A DNA stretch of 5,195 nucleotides from an uncultured Burkholderiales bacterium (GTDB lineage Bacteria > Pseudomonadota > Gammaproteobacteria > Burkholderiales > Burkholderiaceae_C): positions 1 through 5,195 of the forward strand of contig CAJBLW010000171.1 in NCBI GenBank assembly GCA_903953985.1, in the 5' to 3' direction. Position 1 is the stretch's first letter. Each line of letters starts with the position of its first letter. Shown piece by piece: positions 1 through 5,195 of this stretch. The position numbers were made by a program, and so were the translations under genes. The notes below the pieces were generated by a model. The model was not told where the DNA came from, made no database searches, and was given only the letters and a program-made list of their open reading frames with translations.

Positions 1-268
1 CACGCTCGACGGCGGGGGCGCTGCGCTGGTTCAGGTCGCGTTGATTGGGTTCGCTGGCCATGTCGGGGCGCAGGCGCAGCGTGATGTCCTGGATGGCGGC
101 GACGGGGTGGGCCATCGGCTCGATGCCGGTGGTGTCCACGGCCTGCATGGCCTGGACGATGCCGAAAAAGCCGTTGATTTGAGTGAGCATGCGCTCGCTT
201 TCTTCGGGCCGAAGCTCCAGCCGAGCCAGGTTGGCGATGCGGGCAATATCCTGTGGGGTCAGCGACAT
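1..268 (-). CDS. gatC: Aspartyl/glutamyl-tRNA(Asn/Gln) amidotransferase subunit C, C-terminus cut by window edge
   Basis: Read on the minus strand from the ATG at 268-266, the frame stays open to the window edge for 89 codons. It begins MSLTPQDIARIANLARLEL, followed by a helix around residues 20-35 (RPEESERMLTQINGFF), then GIEPMAHP near residue 50 and LRLRPDMASEP near residues 65-75. These are the hallmarks of GatC, a cytoplasmic protein of about 95-100 residues that wraps around and stabilises GatA in the GatCAB complex. GatCAB converts misacylated Glu-tRNA(Gln) and/or Asp-tRNA(Asn) to the amidated form. Only about ten C-terminal residues should be missing. No clear Shine-Dalgarno sequence precedes the start (the leader reads CCCCTTTTCAAAC). 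GatA and gatB are expected further out on the same strand, as is usual when gatC lies divergent from mreB in Burkholderiales; that is knowledge of the group and is not visible here. Confidence 0.93.
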   Translation of the reverse strand, partial: MSLTPQDIARIANLARLELRPEESERMLTQINGFFGIVQAMQAVDTTGIEPMAHPVAAIQDITLRLRPDMASEPNQRDLNQRSAPAVER

Positions 269-482
269 GGTTTGAAAAGGGGATGTTGAGGTCGATTTTT
301 CCAGGCCTGACTGCAATGGCACAAGCGCGTCGCGGCAGGGGATCGGGTATTATCCCGTGTTTGCTGAAGGGTTCGGAACGCCCTTAAAACCAGCCCTTTT
401 TGACCCACACGATTTGACCGTTGTGCTGTCCGCCATTGGTTTTTCCGGTGTTTGCGGGATCATGAGCACCCAAGGATTTCCT
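269..482. promoter_or_regulatory. Divergent gatC/mreB intergenic promoter region
   Basis: These 214 nt separate two genes that point away from each other, so both promoters should lie here. The best candidate signal is a CGGG-TATTAT-CCCG dyad at 344-357. On the minus strand it contains GATAAT (354-349), a good -10 element, with TTCCGA (378-373) 18 nt upstream as a weak -35; this would serve gatC with a leader of about 70 nt. On the plus strand the same dyad contains TATTAT, but no recognisable -35 precedes it. Closer to mreB, TTTGACC occurs twice (399-405 and 413-419), and either copy could act as a -35, but neither has a convincing -10 downstream. The mreB frame is open from 357 but shows no family homology before 483, so this stretch is treated as noncoding. 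Exact promoter positions are inference. Confidence 0.5.
472..476 (+). promoter_or_regulatory. Ribosome binding site of mreB
   Basis: AAGGA lies 6 nt before the ATG at 483. It decides the start: longer in-frame candidates at 357 and 462 lack such a site and would add residues absent from the MreB family. The 462 start would also place this site inside the coding region. Confidence 0.75.
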
Positions 483-1526
483 ATGTTTTCTTCTTTTCGC
501 CGTTATTTTTCCAGTGACCTGGCCATTGACTTGGGCACTGCCAACACCCTGATTTTTGTGCGCGATAAAGGCATTGTGCTGGACGAACCCTCTGTGGTCG
601 CCATTCGTCACGAAGGTGGTCCCCAAGGCAAAAAAACCTTGCAAGCCGTTGGCCATGAAGCCAAGGCCATGCTGGGCAAGGTGCCCGGCAACATCGAAGC
701 CATTCGCCCCATGAAGGACGGCGTGATTGCCGACTTCACGGTGACCGAGCAGATGCTCAAGCAGTTCATCCGCATGGTGCACCCCCGCAGCACTTTCCGC
801 CCCAGCCCTCGCATCATCATTTGCGTGCCTTGCGGCTCCACCCAGGTCGAGCGCCGGGCCATCCGTGAATCGGCGCTAGGCGCTGGTGCTTCCGAGGTGT
901 ACCTGATCGAAGAACCGATGGCCGCCGCCATTGGGGCGGGCTTGCCGGTATCGGCAGCTTCGGGCTCCATGGTGGTTGACATAGGCGGCGGCACCACCGA
1001 AGTCGGTGTGATCTCGCTGGGCGGCATGGTCTACAAAGGCAGCGTGCGCGTCGGTGGTGACAAATTTGACGAGGCCATCATCAGCTACATCCGCCGGAAC
1101 TACGGCATGCTAATCGGCGAACCCACGGCCGAATCCATCAAGAAAAACATTGGCTCGGCCTTCCCTGGCAGCGAAGTCAAGGAAATGGAAGTCAAGGGCC
1201 GCAACCTGTCCGAAGGCGTACCGCGGAGCTTTACCATCAGTTCCAACGAAATCCTCGAAGCCCTGACGGATCCGCTCAACCAGATCGTCTCCGCCGTCAA
1301 AACCGCGCTCGAGCACACCCCGCCTGAGTTGGGTGCCGACATCGCTGAGCGCGGCATGATGCTCACGGGCGGCGGCGCTTTGCTGCGCGACCTGGACCGT
1401 TTGCTGGCCGAAGAAACCGGTTTGCCGGTGCTGGTAGCCGAAGACCCGCTGACCTGCGTGGCCCGTGGTTGCGGCATGGCGCTGGAACGTATGGATCAGT
1501 TGGGCAGCATTTTCACCAGCGAATAA
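483..1526 (+). CDS. mreB: Rod shape-determining protein MreB (bacterial actin)
   Basis: This encodes 347 residues, the same length as Escherichia coli MreB. MreB is an ATP-binding actin homologue that forms filaments under the inner membrane and directs lateral wall synthesis by the Rod complex. The N-terminus (MFSSFRRYF) matches the short amphipathic helix used for membrane binding in Gram-negative MreB. The phosphate-1 motif DLGTANT is at residues 16-22, LIEEPMAAAIGAGLP spans about 141-155, the phosphate-2 motif DIGGGTTE is at 166-173, and the adenosine motif TGGGALL is at 295-301. Other family blocks, including EAIRPMKDGVIADF, TQVERRAIRESA, NEILEAL and AEDPLTCVARG, are intact. The frame is open for 42 codons upstream, but the start at 483 is favoured by the AAGGA site and by family length. 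It is the first gene of the cluster; no hairpin plus T-tract follows it, so transcription probably runs into mreC. Confidence 0.98.
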   Translation: MFSSFRRYFSSDLAIDLGTANTLIFVRDKGIVLDEPSVVAIRHEGGPQGKKTLQAVGHEAKAMLGKVPGNIEAIRPMKDGVIADFTVTEQMLKQFIRMVHPRSTFRPSPRIIICVPCGSTQVERRAIRESALGAGASEVYLIEEPMAAAIGAGLPVSAASGSMVVDIGGGTTEVGVISLGGMVYKGSVRVGGDKFDEAIISYIRRNYGMLIGEPTAESIKKNIGSAFPGSEVKEMEVKGRNLSEGVPRSFTISSNEILEALTDPLNQIVSAVKTALEHTPPELGADIAERGMMLTGGGALLRDLDRLLAEETGLPVLVAEDPLTCVARGCGMALERMDQLGSIFTSE

Positions 1527-1592
1527 GAATTGGACGAGTGTGGTTTGGCGGTAACCCAACTTTCCCAACCCACCATCCGGTGCAATTGAACC

Positions 1593-2534
1593 ATGGCCCT
1601 GGATACGCTTGAACGCAGTGCCCCCCCGACCTTCCGGCAGGGATTGTCCACCACGTCCAAGACCTTGCTGCTGGGGCTGCTGGCAGTGTTGCTGATGGCG
1701 GCCGACCATCGTTTGCAGATCTCCCAGCCTATCCGTTCGGGTGTGGCCTTGGTTCTTGCCCCTTTGCAGTGGGTGTCACTGCAGCCGGTGAATGCGGTCA
1801 ACGCCCTGACGCGTTACTTTGGCAATCTGGAAGAGGCGCAAGATGCGGCCTTGAGCTTTCAGACCCGTACCATCGCGCAGGCCCAACGTCTTCAGCAAGT
1901 GGAGCAACTCAGTCAGGAAAACGCCCATTTGCGGCAACTGCTCGATTTGAGGTCCCAAGTGGCAGGCCCCGCCAAGGCGGTGCAGGTGCTCTACGACACC
2001 TCTGACCCCTATACACAACGTGTGGTGGTTGACCGTGGTCTGATGGCTGGCATTGCACCAGGCTCGGCGGTCATCGACACGGCCGGGGTCGTGGGTCAGG
2101 TCACCCGCGTTTACCCCTTGGTCAGCGAAGTCACGCTGCTGACCGATCGGGCTCAGAGCATTCCGGTCATGAACGCTCGAACGGGCAGCCGCCATGTGGC
2201 CAATGGCGATCCTCAAACCCTGGGCGGCTCCCTTGACTTGAAATTTGTGCCTGCTGGAGCAGACATGCAAAAAGGCGATCTGCTGACGACCAGTGGCATC
2301 GACGGTGTGTACCCTGCAGGCTTGCATGTAGGACGCATTGCCCGTATCGATCGCCGAGTGGACTCCTCGTTTGCCCGTGTTCACGCCGAGCCTATGGCCA
2401 CTGAGCGTGGTCGTCATTTGCTGGTTTTGCAGCCGGTCAAGGACTGGCCAGAACCGCCAAAGCCAGAGCCGACCAAAGTGCCCAAGGCCAAGGCCGCAGC
2501 CCCCGCCACGCCCGCCGTAGGAGCCAAGCCATGA
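1593..2534 (+). CDS. mreC: Rod shape-determining protein MreC
   Basis: MreC is a bitopic inner-membrane protein whose periplasmic part self-associates and activates PBP2 in the elongasome. The 313-residue product has a short cytoplasmic N-terminus and one membrane segment near residues 24-37 (TLLLGLLAVLLMAA). An alpha-helical coiled-coil stretch follows at about 78-120, rich in Glu, Gln and Leu. The two beta-barrel subdomains run from about 125 to 282, with family features such as VVVDRGLMAGIAPGSAV, GVVGQV, VTLLTDRAQSIPV, GDLLTTSGIDGVYPAGL and VGRI. The last 30 or so residues are a low-complexity Pro/Lys/Ala tail, common in betaproteobacterial MreC. The start at 1593 is the first ATG after an in-frame TGA at 1587-1589; no clear Shine-Dalgarno sequence precedes it. 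The 66-nt gap from mreB holds no terminator. The last bases overlap mreD by 4 nt. Confidence 0.96.
   Translation: MALDTLERSAPPTFRQGLSTTSKTLLLGLLAVLLMAADHRLQISQPIRSGVALVLAPLQWVSLQPVNAVNALTRYFGNLEEAQDAALSFQTRTIAQAQRLQQVEQLSQENAHLRQLLDLRSQVAGPAKAVQVLYDTSDPYTQRVVVDRGLMAGIAPGSAVIDTAGVVGQVTRVYPLVSEVTLLTDRAQSIPVMNARTGSRHVANGDPQTLGGSLDLKFVPAGADMQKGDLLTTSGIDGVYPAGLHVGRIARIDRRVDSSFARVHAEPMATERGRHLLVLQPVKDWPEPPKPEPTKVPKAKAAAPATPAVGAKP
2519..2523 (+). promoter_or_regulatory. Ribosome binding site of mreD
   Basis: AGGAG lies inside the end of mreC, 7 nt before the mreD ATG at 2531. It favours 2531 over the in-frame ATG at 2537, which would be 13 nt away. This is the strongest ribosome binding site in the operon. 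Confidence 0.75.
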
Positions 2535-3052
2535 TCATGCCCGCAGGGCGTCCTCTGCTCTTGCCTGCCAACCCCAAGTTCATTTTCATGAGCTTTGTCC
2601 TGGCCTTGTTGCTGCACATGTGGTTGGGACTTTTGGGCTGGTACTGGCTGCCCGATGTGCTGGCCATTGTGATGGTCTTCTGGACCGTGCACCAACCGCG
2701 CCGAGTGGGTTTGGTGCTGGCCTTTTCGCTGGGCTTGGCGCTGGATGTTCACGAGTCCGCCTTGTTGGGGCAAAACGCGCTGTCTTATGTGGTGCTTTCT
2801 GGACTGGCCACTGTGGCGCAGCGGCGTATGCACTGGTTCCCCTTGCGCGAGCAGGCGTTACAAATTTTGCCGCTCTTTGTGGTGGCGGCCCTTGTGGAGT
2901 GGCTCACGCGGCTGGTTGTGCAGGACGCTTGGCCAAGCTGGAGTCAGCTGCCTGGACCTTTGCTTCAAGCGGCCTTGTGGCCCTTGGTGGGCGCCTTGCT
3001 GCTGGCACCTCAACGTCGCGCTTTTGAGCGAGACGACATCCGTCCGCTGTGA
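2531..3052 (+). CDS. mreD: Rod shape-determining protein MreD
   Basis: MreD is a polytopic inner-membrane protein of the elongasome, partner of MreC and RodA; in structural studies of the family it has a transporter-like fold with no known transport activity. The 173-residue product is almost entirely hydrophobic. Predicted membrane segments lie at about 17-37, 41-55, 58-74, 82-98, 109-130 and 142-159. The family signature is the GLALDVHESALLGQNALSY block at 68-86, with the conserved Asp72 after the Gly-Leu pair. The C-terminal LLLAPQRR (156-163) is typical of betaproteobacterial MreD. Its ATG overlaps the mreC stop (ATGA) and it has a strong AGGAG site, so translation is probably coupled to mreC. 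Its TGA overlaps the possible GTG start of mrdA. Confidence 0.94.
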   Translation: MIMPAGRPLLLPANPKFIFMSFVLALLLHMWLGLLGWYWLPDVLAIVMVFWTVHQPRRVGLVLAFSLGLALDVHESALLGQNALSYVVLSGLATVAQRRMHWFPLREQALQILPLFVVAALVEWLTRLVVQDAWPSWSQLPGPLLQAALWPLVGALLLAPQRRAFERDDIRPL

Positions 3053-5055
3053 GCATGTCCCTGAACCTGCCCTCATTGGCCGACTTGCGCGATACACGCG
3101 TCGAAATTCACCGCTTTCAAGACCGTGTGCTTGTCGTGCAGTGGGTGGTTTTGTGCTGCTTTTTGCTGCTGGCCAGTCGGCTTGCCTATTTGCAAGTGGT
3201 TCGCCACGAGGATCTGTTGGCACAAGCCGAGAACAATCGCACAGCGATCTTGCCGACGGTGCCGCCGCGCGGAACGATTTTGGACCGCAACGGCGTGGTG
3301 CTGGCGAGCAACTATTCAGCGTACACACTGGAGATTACACCTTCCAAAGTGAAAGATTTGGAGGCCACGATCAACGAACTGGCCGATTTGGTGGACATCC
3401 AGAGCAAGGACCGTCGACGTTTCAAGCGCCTGAGGGAGGAATCCAAGAGCTTTGACTCGCTGCCCATTCGCAATCGATTGACGGACGAAGAGTTGGCCCG
3501 CTTCAGTGCGCAAAGTTACCGATTCCCCGGTGTGGAAATCAAGGCCCGATTGTTCCGCCAGTATCCCTACAGTGAGCTGGCAAGTCACGTGATCGGTTAC
3601 ATCGGGCGCATCAACCAGCGTGACAAGGAGCGGCTGGAAGAGGATGAGGATTTGACGGCCAATTACCGGGGCACCGAATACATTGGCAAGCTGGGTGTTG
3701 AGCAGCGCTATGAGCGCGAGCTCCATGGCATCACGGGGGTCAACGAGGTGGAGACTTCTGCCGGGGGGCGAGCCACGCGCAGCCTCTCCAGCCGCCCAGC
3801 CATACCGGGCCAAAACGTGGTCTTGTCCATCGACATTCAGCTCCAGAAAATGGTGGAAGATTTGTTCGGCAACCGGCGCGGCGCCCTTGTGGCACTGGAC
3901 CCCAACAATGGTGAGGTGCTCGCCTTCGTGAGCAAGCCCACCTTCGACCCCAACTTGTTCGTAGACGGCATTGATGTCGAAAATTGGCAGATGCTCAACG
4001 AGTCGATCGACAAGCCACTGCTCAACCGGGCTCTGCGCGGCACCTACCCGCCAGGCTCGACCTACAAGCCTTTCATGGCCATGGCCGCTTTGTCTACGGG
4101 CAAGCGCAGTGCCAGTACCGTCATCAACGACGCAGGCTCTTGGACGTATGGCGGGCACACTTTCCGCAGCCATGGCGATGCCGGGTTGGGGCCGGTGGAC
4201 ATGGTGCGATCCATTGTGCTGTCGAGCAACGTGTATTACTACTCGTTGGCCAATGACATGGGGGTGGATGTGATCCACGATTTCATGAAGCCCTTGGGTT
4301 TTGGCCAGAGCACCGGCATCGACTTGCCCGGCGAAGTGCGCGGCATATTGCCCAGCACGGAATGGACGCGCAATTATTACAAGCGGCCCGAACAAAAAAA
4401 ATGGTACGGCGGCGAGACCATCTCATTGGGCATCGGTCAGGGTTACAACACCTTCACCATGCTGCAACTGGCCTCGGCCACAGCCACGCTGGCCAATGGT
4501 GGCCTGCAGTTCAAGCCACGGGTGGTCACGGCCACGCAGGATGCCTTGACCCACGCTCAGGTGGAGGTGAATGCGCAGCAAGCCCGGAATTTGGACTACA
4601 AACCTGAACACGTCGATGTGGTGCACAAAGGCTTGGTGGGGGTGGTCACCTCGGGCACTTCAGCGCGGGTGTTTGCCGGGGCGGCTTACACCAGTGCCGG
4701 AAAAACCGGCACAGCGCAGGCGGTGACCATCGGGCAAAAAGACAAATACGACGCGGGAAAACTGTCTGAATACCAACGCGATCACGCCTTGTACATGGCC
4801 TACGCACCCGCTGAAAAGCCGCAAATTGCGGTGGCGGTGGTGGTGGAGAACGCGGGTTTTGGTGCGGCTTCTGCTGCCCCTATTGCAAGGCGAGTATTTG
4901 ACTATTGGCTGTTGGGCCAATACCCCAGCGAAGAAGACATGGCGGCCACTCAAAAAGGCCAGTCTGCCAGTCCGATAGGCAAGCCGCGGGCCAAATCCGA
5001 AGTGCCTTTGTTGGCCCCCACAACCTTGCCTGCTGGCAGAGCCGAAAAACCCTGA
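3049..5055 (+). CDS. mrdA: Peptidoglycan D,D-transpeptidase PBP2 (class B penicillin-binding protein of cell elongation)
   Basis: PBP2 cross-links new peptidoglycan during elongation, working with RodA and activated by MreC. Numbered from the GTG at 3049, the protein has 668 residues: a cytoplasmic stub, a single membrane anchor at about 27-47, a pedestal/dimerisation domain at about 60-240 with the class B motif VPPRGTILDRNG (71-82), and a transpeptidase domain at about 255-620. The active-site motifs are all visible: S337-T-Y-K340 within YPPGSTYKP (catalytic Ser337), S392-S-N394, and K552-T-G554 in AGKTGTAQ. The tail beyond 625 is low in hydrophobicity and Pro/Ala/Lys rich. Two starts are possible: GTG at 3049, overlapping the mreD stop as GTGA, and ATG at 3055; neither has a clear Shine-Dalgarno sequence, so translational coupling to mreD is likely. 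The second motif is S-S-N, where many PBP2 proteins have S-C-D, and neighbouring zinc ligands also appear replaced. rodA normally follows this gene but is not found in the window. Confidence 0.97.
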   Translation: MSMSLNLPSLADLRDTRVEIHRFQDRVLVVQWVVLCCFLLLASRLAYLQVVRHEDLLAQAENNRTAILPTVPPRGTILDRNGVVLASNYSAYTLEITPSKVKDLEATINELADLVDIQSKDRRRFKRLREESKSFDSLPIRNRLTDEELARFSAQSYRFPGVEIKARLFRQYPYSELASHVIGYIGRINQRDKERLEEDEDLTANYRGTEYIGKLGVEQRYERELHGITGVNEVETSAGGRATRSLSSRPAIPGQNVVLSIDIQLQKMVEDLFGNRRGALVALDPNNGEVLAFVSKPTFDPNLFVDGIDVENWQMLNESIDKPLLNRALRGTYPPGSTYKPFMAMAALSTGKRSASTVINDAGSWTYGGHTFRSHGDAGLGPVDMVRSIVLSSNVYYYSLANDMGVDVIHDFMKPLGFGQSTGIDLPGEVRGILPSTEWTRNYYKRPEQKKWYGGETISLGIGQGYNTFTMLQLASATATLANGGLQFKPRVVTATQDALTHAQVEVNAQQARNLDYKPEHVDVVHKGLVGVVTSGTSARVFAGAAYTSAGKTGTAQAVTIGQKDKYDAGKLSEYQRDHALYMAYAPAEKPQIAVAVVVENAGFGAASAAPIARRVFDYWLLGQYPSEEDMAATQKGQSASPIGKPRAKSEVPLLAPTTLPAGRAEKP

Positions 5056-5195
5056 TGCGGGTGTTCAGCTGGCGAAGACCGTAGCCAGATCGGTAAGGTC
5101 TGGAGAAGGCACATCAGTGAGTCAACCGCCAGGGCAGCGGGAACAACCCGAACACCCGCTCATGCATGAGCCCGAATTCAAGTGACGTTCAGACC
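5056..5195 (+). mobile_element. Possible edge or remnant of a group II intron (or other RT-linked RNA) downstream of mrdA
   Basis: The segment after the mrdA stop does not start rodA, the usual next gene. It holds the folded block at 5057-5159, then ATGCATGAGCCCGAA at 5162-5176. Read from 5162 this gives MHEPEFK and then TGA at 5183. The beginning resembles the MHE.EKSDS N-terminus of a common proteobacterial family of group II intron reverse transcriptases. The neighbouring frame from ATG 5166 (MSPNSSDVQT) is open to the window end and contains Ser-Asp at a similar place, so the start may be frame-shifted or the real start may be 5166. A complete group II intron needs several hundred nucleotides (domains I-III) and a GUGYG 5' end before its RT gene. 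Only about 105 nt are available here and no such end is seen, so an intact intron would not fit; a 5'-truncated copy would. The resemblance is from memory of the family, not a search. A retron-type RNA or an unrelated small RNA are alternatives. Confidence 0.3.
5057..5159 (+). repeat. 10-bp perfect inverted repeat closing a structured block
   Basis: GCGGGTGTTC at 5057-5066 is the exact reverse complement of GAACACCCGC at 5150-5159. Inside it, CCAGATC (5085-5091) pairs with GGTCTGG (5097-5103) around the loop GGTAA, giving 7 bp with one G-U. CGGG (5138-5141) can pair with CCCG (5147-5150) around AACAA, and CCGC (5126-5129) with GCGG (5137-5140) as an alternative. CTGGC (5069-5073) with GCCAG (5084-5088) competes with the first hairpin. 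No T-tract follows, so it does not look like a terminator. The nested arrangement suggests a folded RNA. That it is transcribed from the operon promoter is inference. Confidence 0.6.

Noticed and set aside
317..329. TGGCAC as half of a sigma-54 promoter
   Set aside because: The required TTGC-type element at the proper spacing is absent (CGTCG is found instead).
357..482. N-terminal extension of MreB by 42 codons from the upstream open frame
   Set aside because: The extension has no resemblance to MreB, contains promoter-like sequence, and the AAGGA site with the ATG at 483 gives exactly the family length of 347 residues.
1621..1627. C7 run near the start of mreC as a phase-variation tract
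   Set aside because: Seven bases is short for a slippage switch, the run encodes Ala-Pro-Pro naturally, and mreC is usually essential in rods, so on/off switching is unlikely.
1110..1709. 199-residue minus-strand frame across mreB and the mreC start
   Set aside because: Antisense to conserved mreB, Gln/Gly/His-rich low complexity, no family features.
2745..3455. 236-residue plus-strand frame spanning the mreD/mrdA junction
   Set aside because: It overlaps two certain genes in another frame and is rich in Cys, Trp and Arg, as expected of out-of-frame reading of membrane-protein codons.
3316..4395. 359-residue open frame on the minus strand inside mrdA
   Set aside because: It lies wholly antisense to a well-supported gene, shows no recognisable domain, and has the His/Gln/Arg-rich composition typical of a GC-rich shadow frame.
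4394..4401. A8 run in mrdA as a programmed frameshift site
   Set aside because: It encodes a Lys-Lys pair (after Gln) in the main frame of an intact gene, with no stimulatory structure seen and no meaningful alternative product.
5055..5084. Short frame overlapping the mrdA stop (TGATG), coding MRVFSWRRP
   Set aside because: It ends after nine codons, has no ribosome binding site, and does not match the start of RodA.
5056..5166. Readthrough of the mrdA stop: the mrdA frame stays open for 37 codons after the TGA at 5053-5055
   Set aside because: The extra residues look unlike a PBP2 tail, the protein already has a typical full length, and the sequence is better explained by the RNA-like inverted repeat.
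5117..5185. 22-codon frame from the GTG at 5117 with a GGAGAAGG site at 5102-5109
   Set aside because: The ribosome-site-like sequence lies partly in the 7-bp hairpin, the frame stops after 22 codons, and it runs through the right arm of the inverted repeat; structure is the simpler explanation.

Overview
The window carries a conserved rod-shape (elongasome) operon from a moderately GC-rich betaproteobacterium. The most likely source is a Burkholderiales member of the Comamonadaceae (Limnohabitans/Acidovorax-like). This rests on a gatC gene divergent from mreB, the order mreB-mreC-mreD-mrdA, the 'LLLAPQRR' ending of MreD, and a penicillin-binding protein 2 with the 'SSNVYYYSLAN' version of its active-site motif. 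The taxonomic call is made from remembered family sequences, not from a search.

Layout. Positions 1-268 (minus strand) hold most of gatC, a subunit of the tRNA-dependent amidotransferase; its C-terminus lies outside the window. Positions 269-482 are a divergent intergenic region that must carry the promoters of both gatC and mreB. Positions 483-5055 (plus strand) hold mreB, mreC, mreD and mrdA with no terminator between them. There is a 66-nt gap between mreB and mreC, a 4-nt ATGA overlap between mreC and mreD, and a GTGA overlap (or a 2-nt gap) between mreD and mrdA. This packing indicates one transcript with translational coupling in its distal half.

How the genes work together. MreB forms membrane-bound actin-like filaments. 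MreC and MreD link these to the periplasm. PBP2 (mrdA) is the cell-elongation transpeptidase, which MreC activates. The usual partner glycosyltransferase gene, rodA, is expected immediately after mrdA but does not appear in the remaining 140 nt.

Positions 5056-5195 are the unusual part. After the mrdA stop there is a compact segment with a perfect 10-bp inverted repeat closing a roughly 100-nt block that can fold into several hairpins. It is followed at once by 'ATGCATGAGCCCGAA', which recalls the start of many group II intron reverse transcriptases (MHE.E...). The tentative reading is the edge or a 5'-truncated remnant of a group II intron (or another RT-linked RNA) inserted between mrdA and rodA. 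The window ends too soon to settle it. A second observation is that three of the four zinc ligands described in other PBP2 proteins seem to be replaced in this PBP2.
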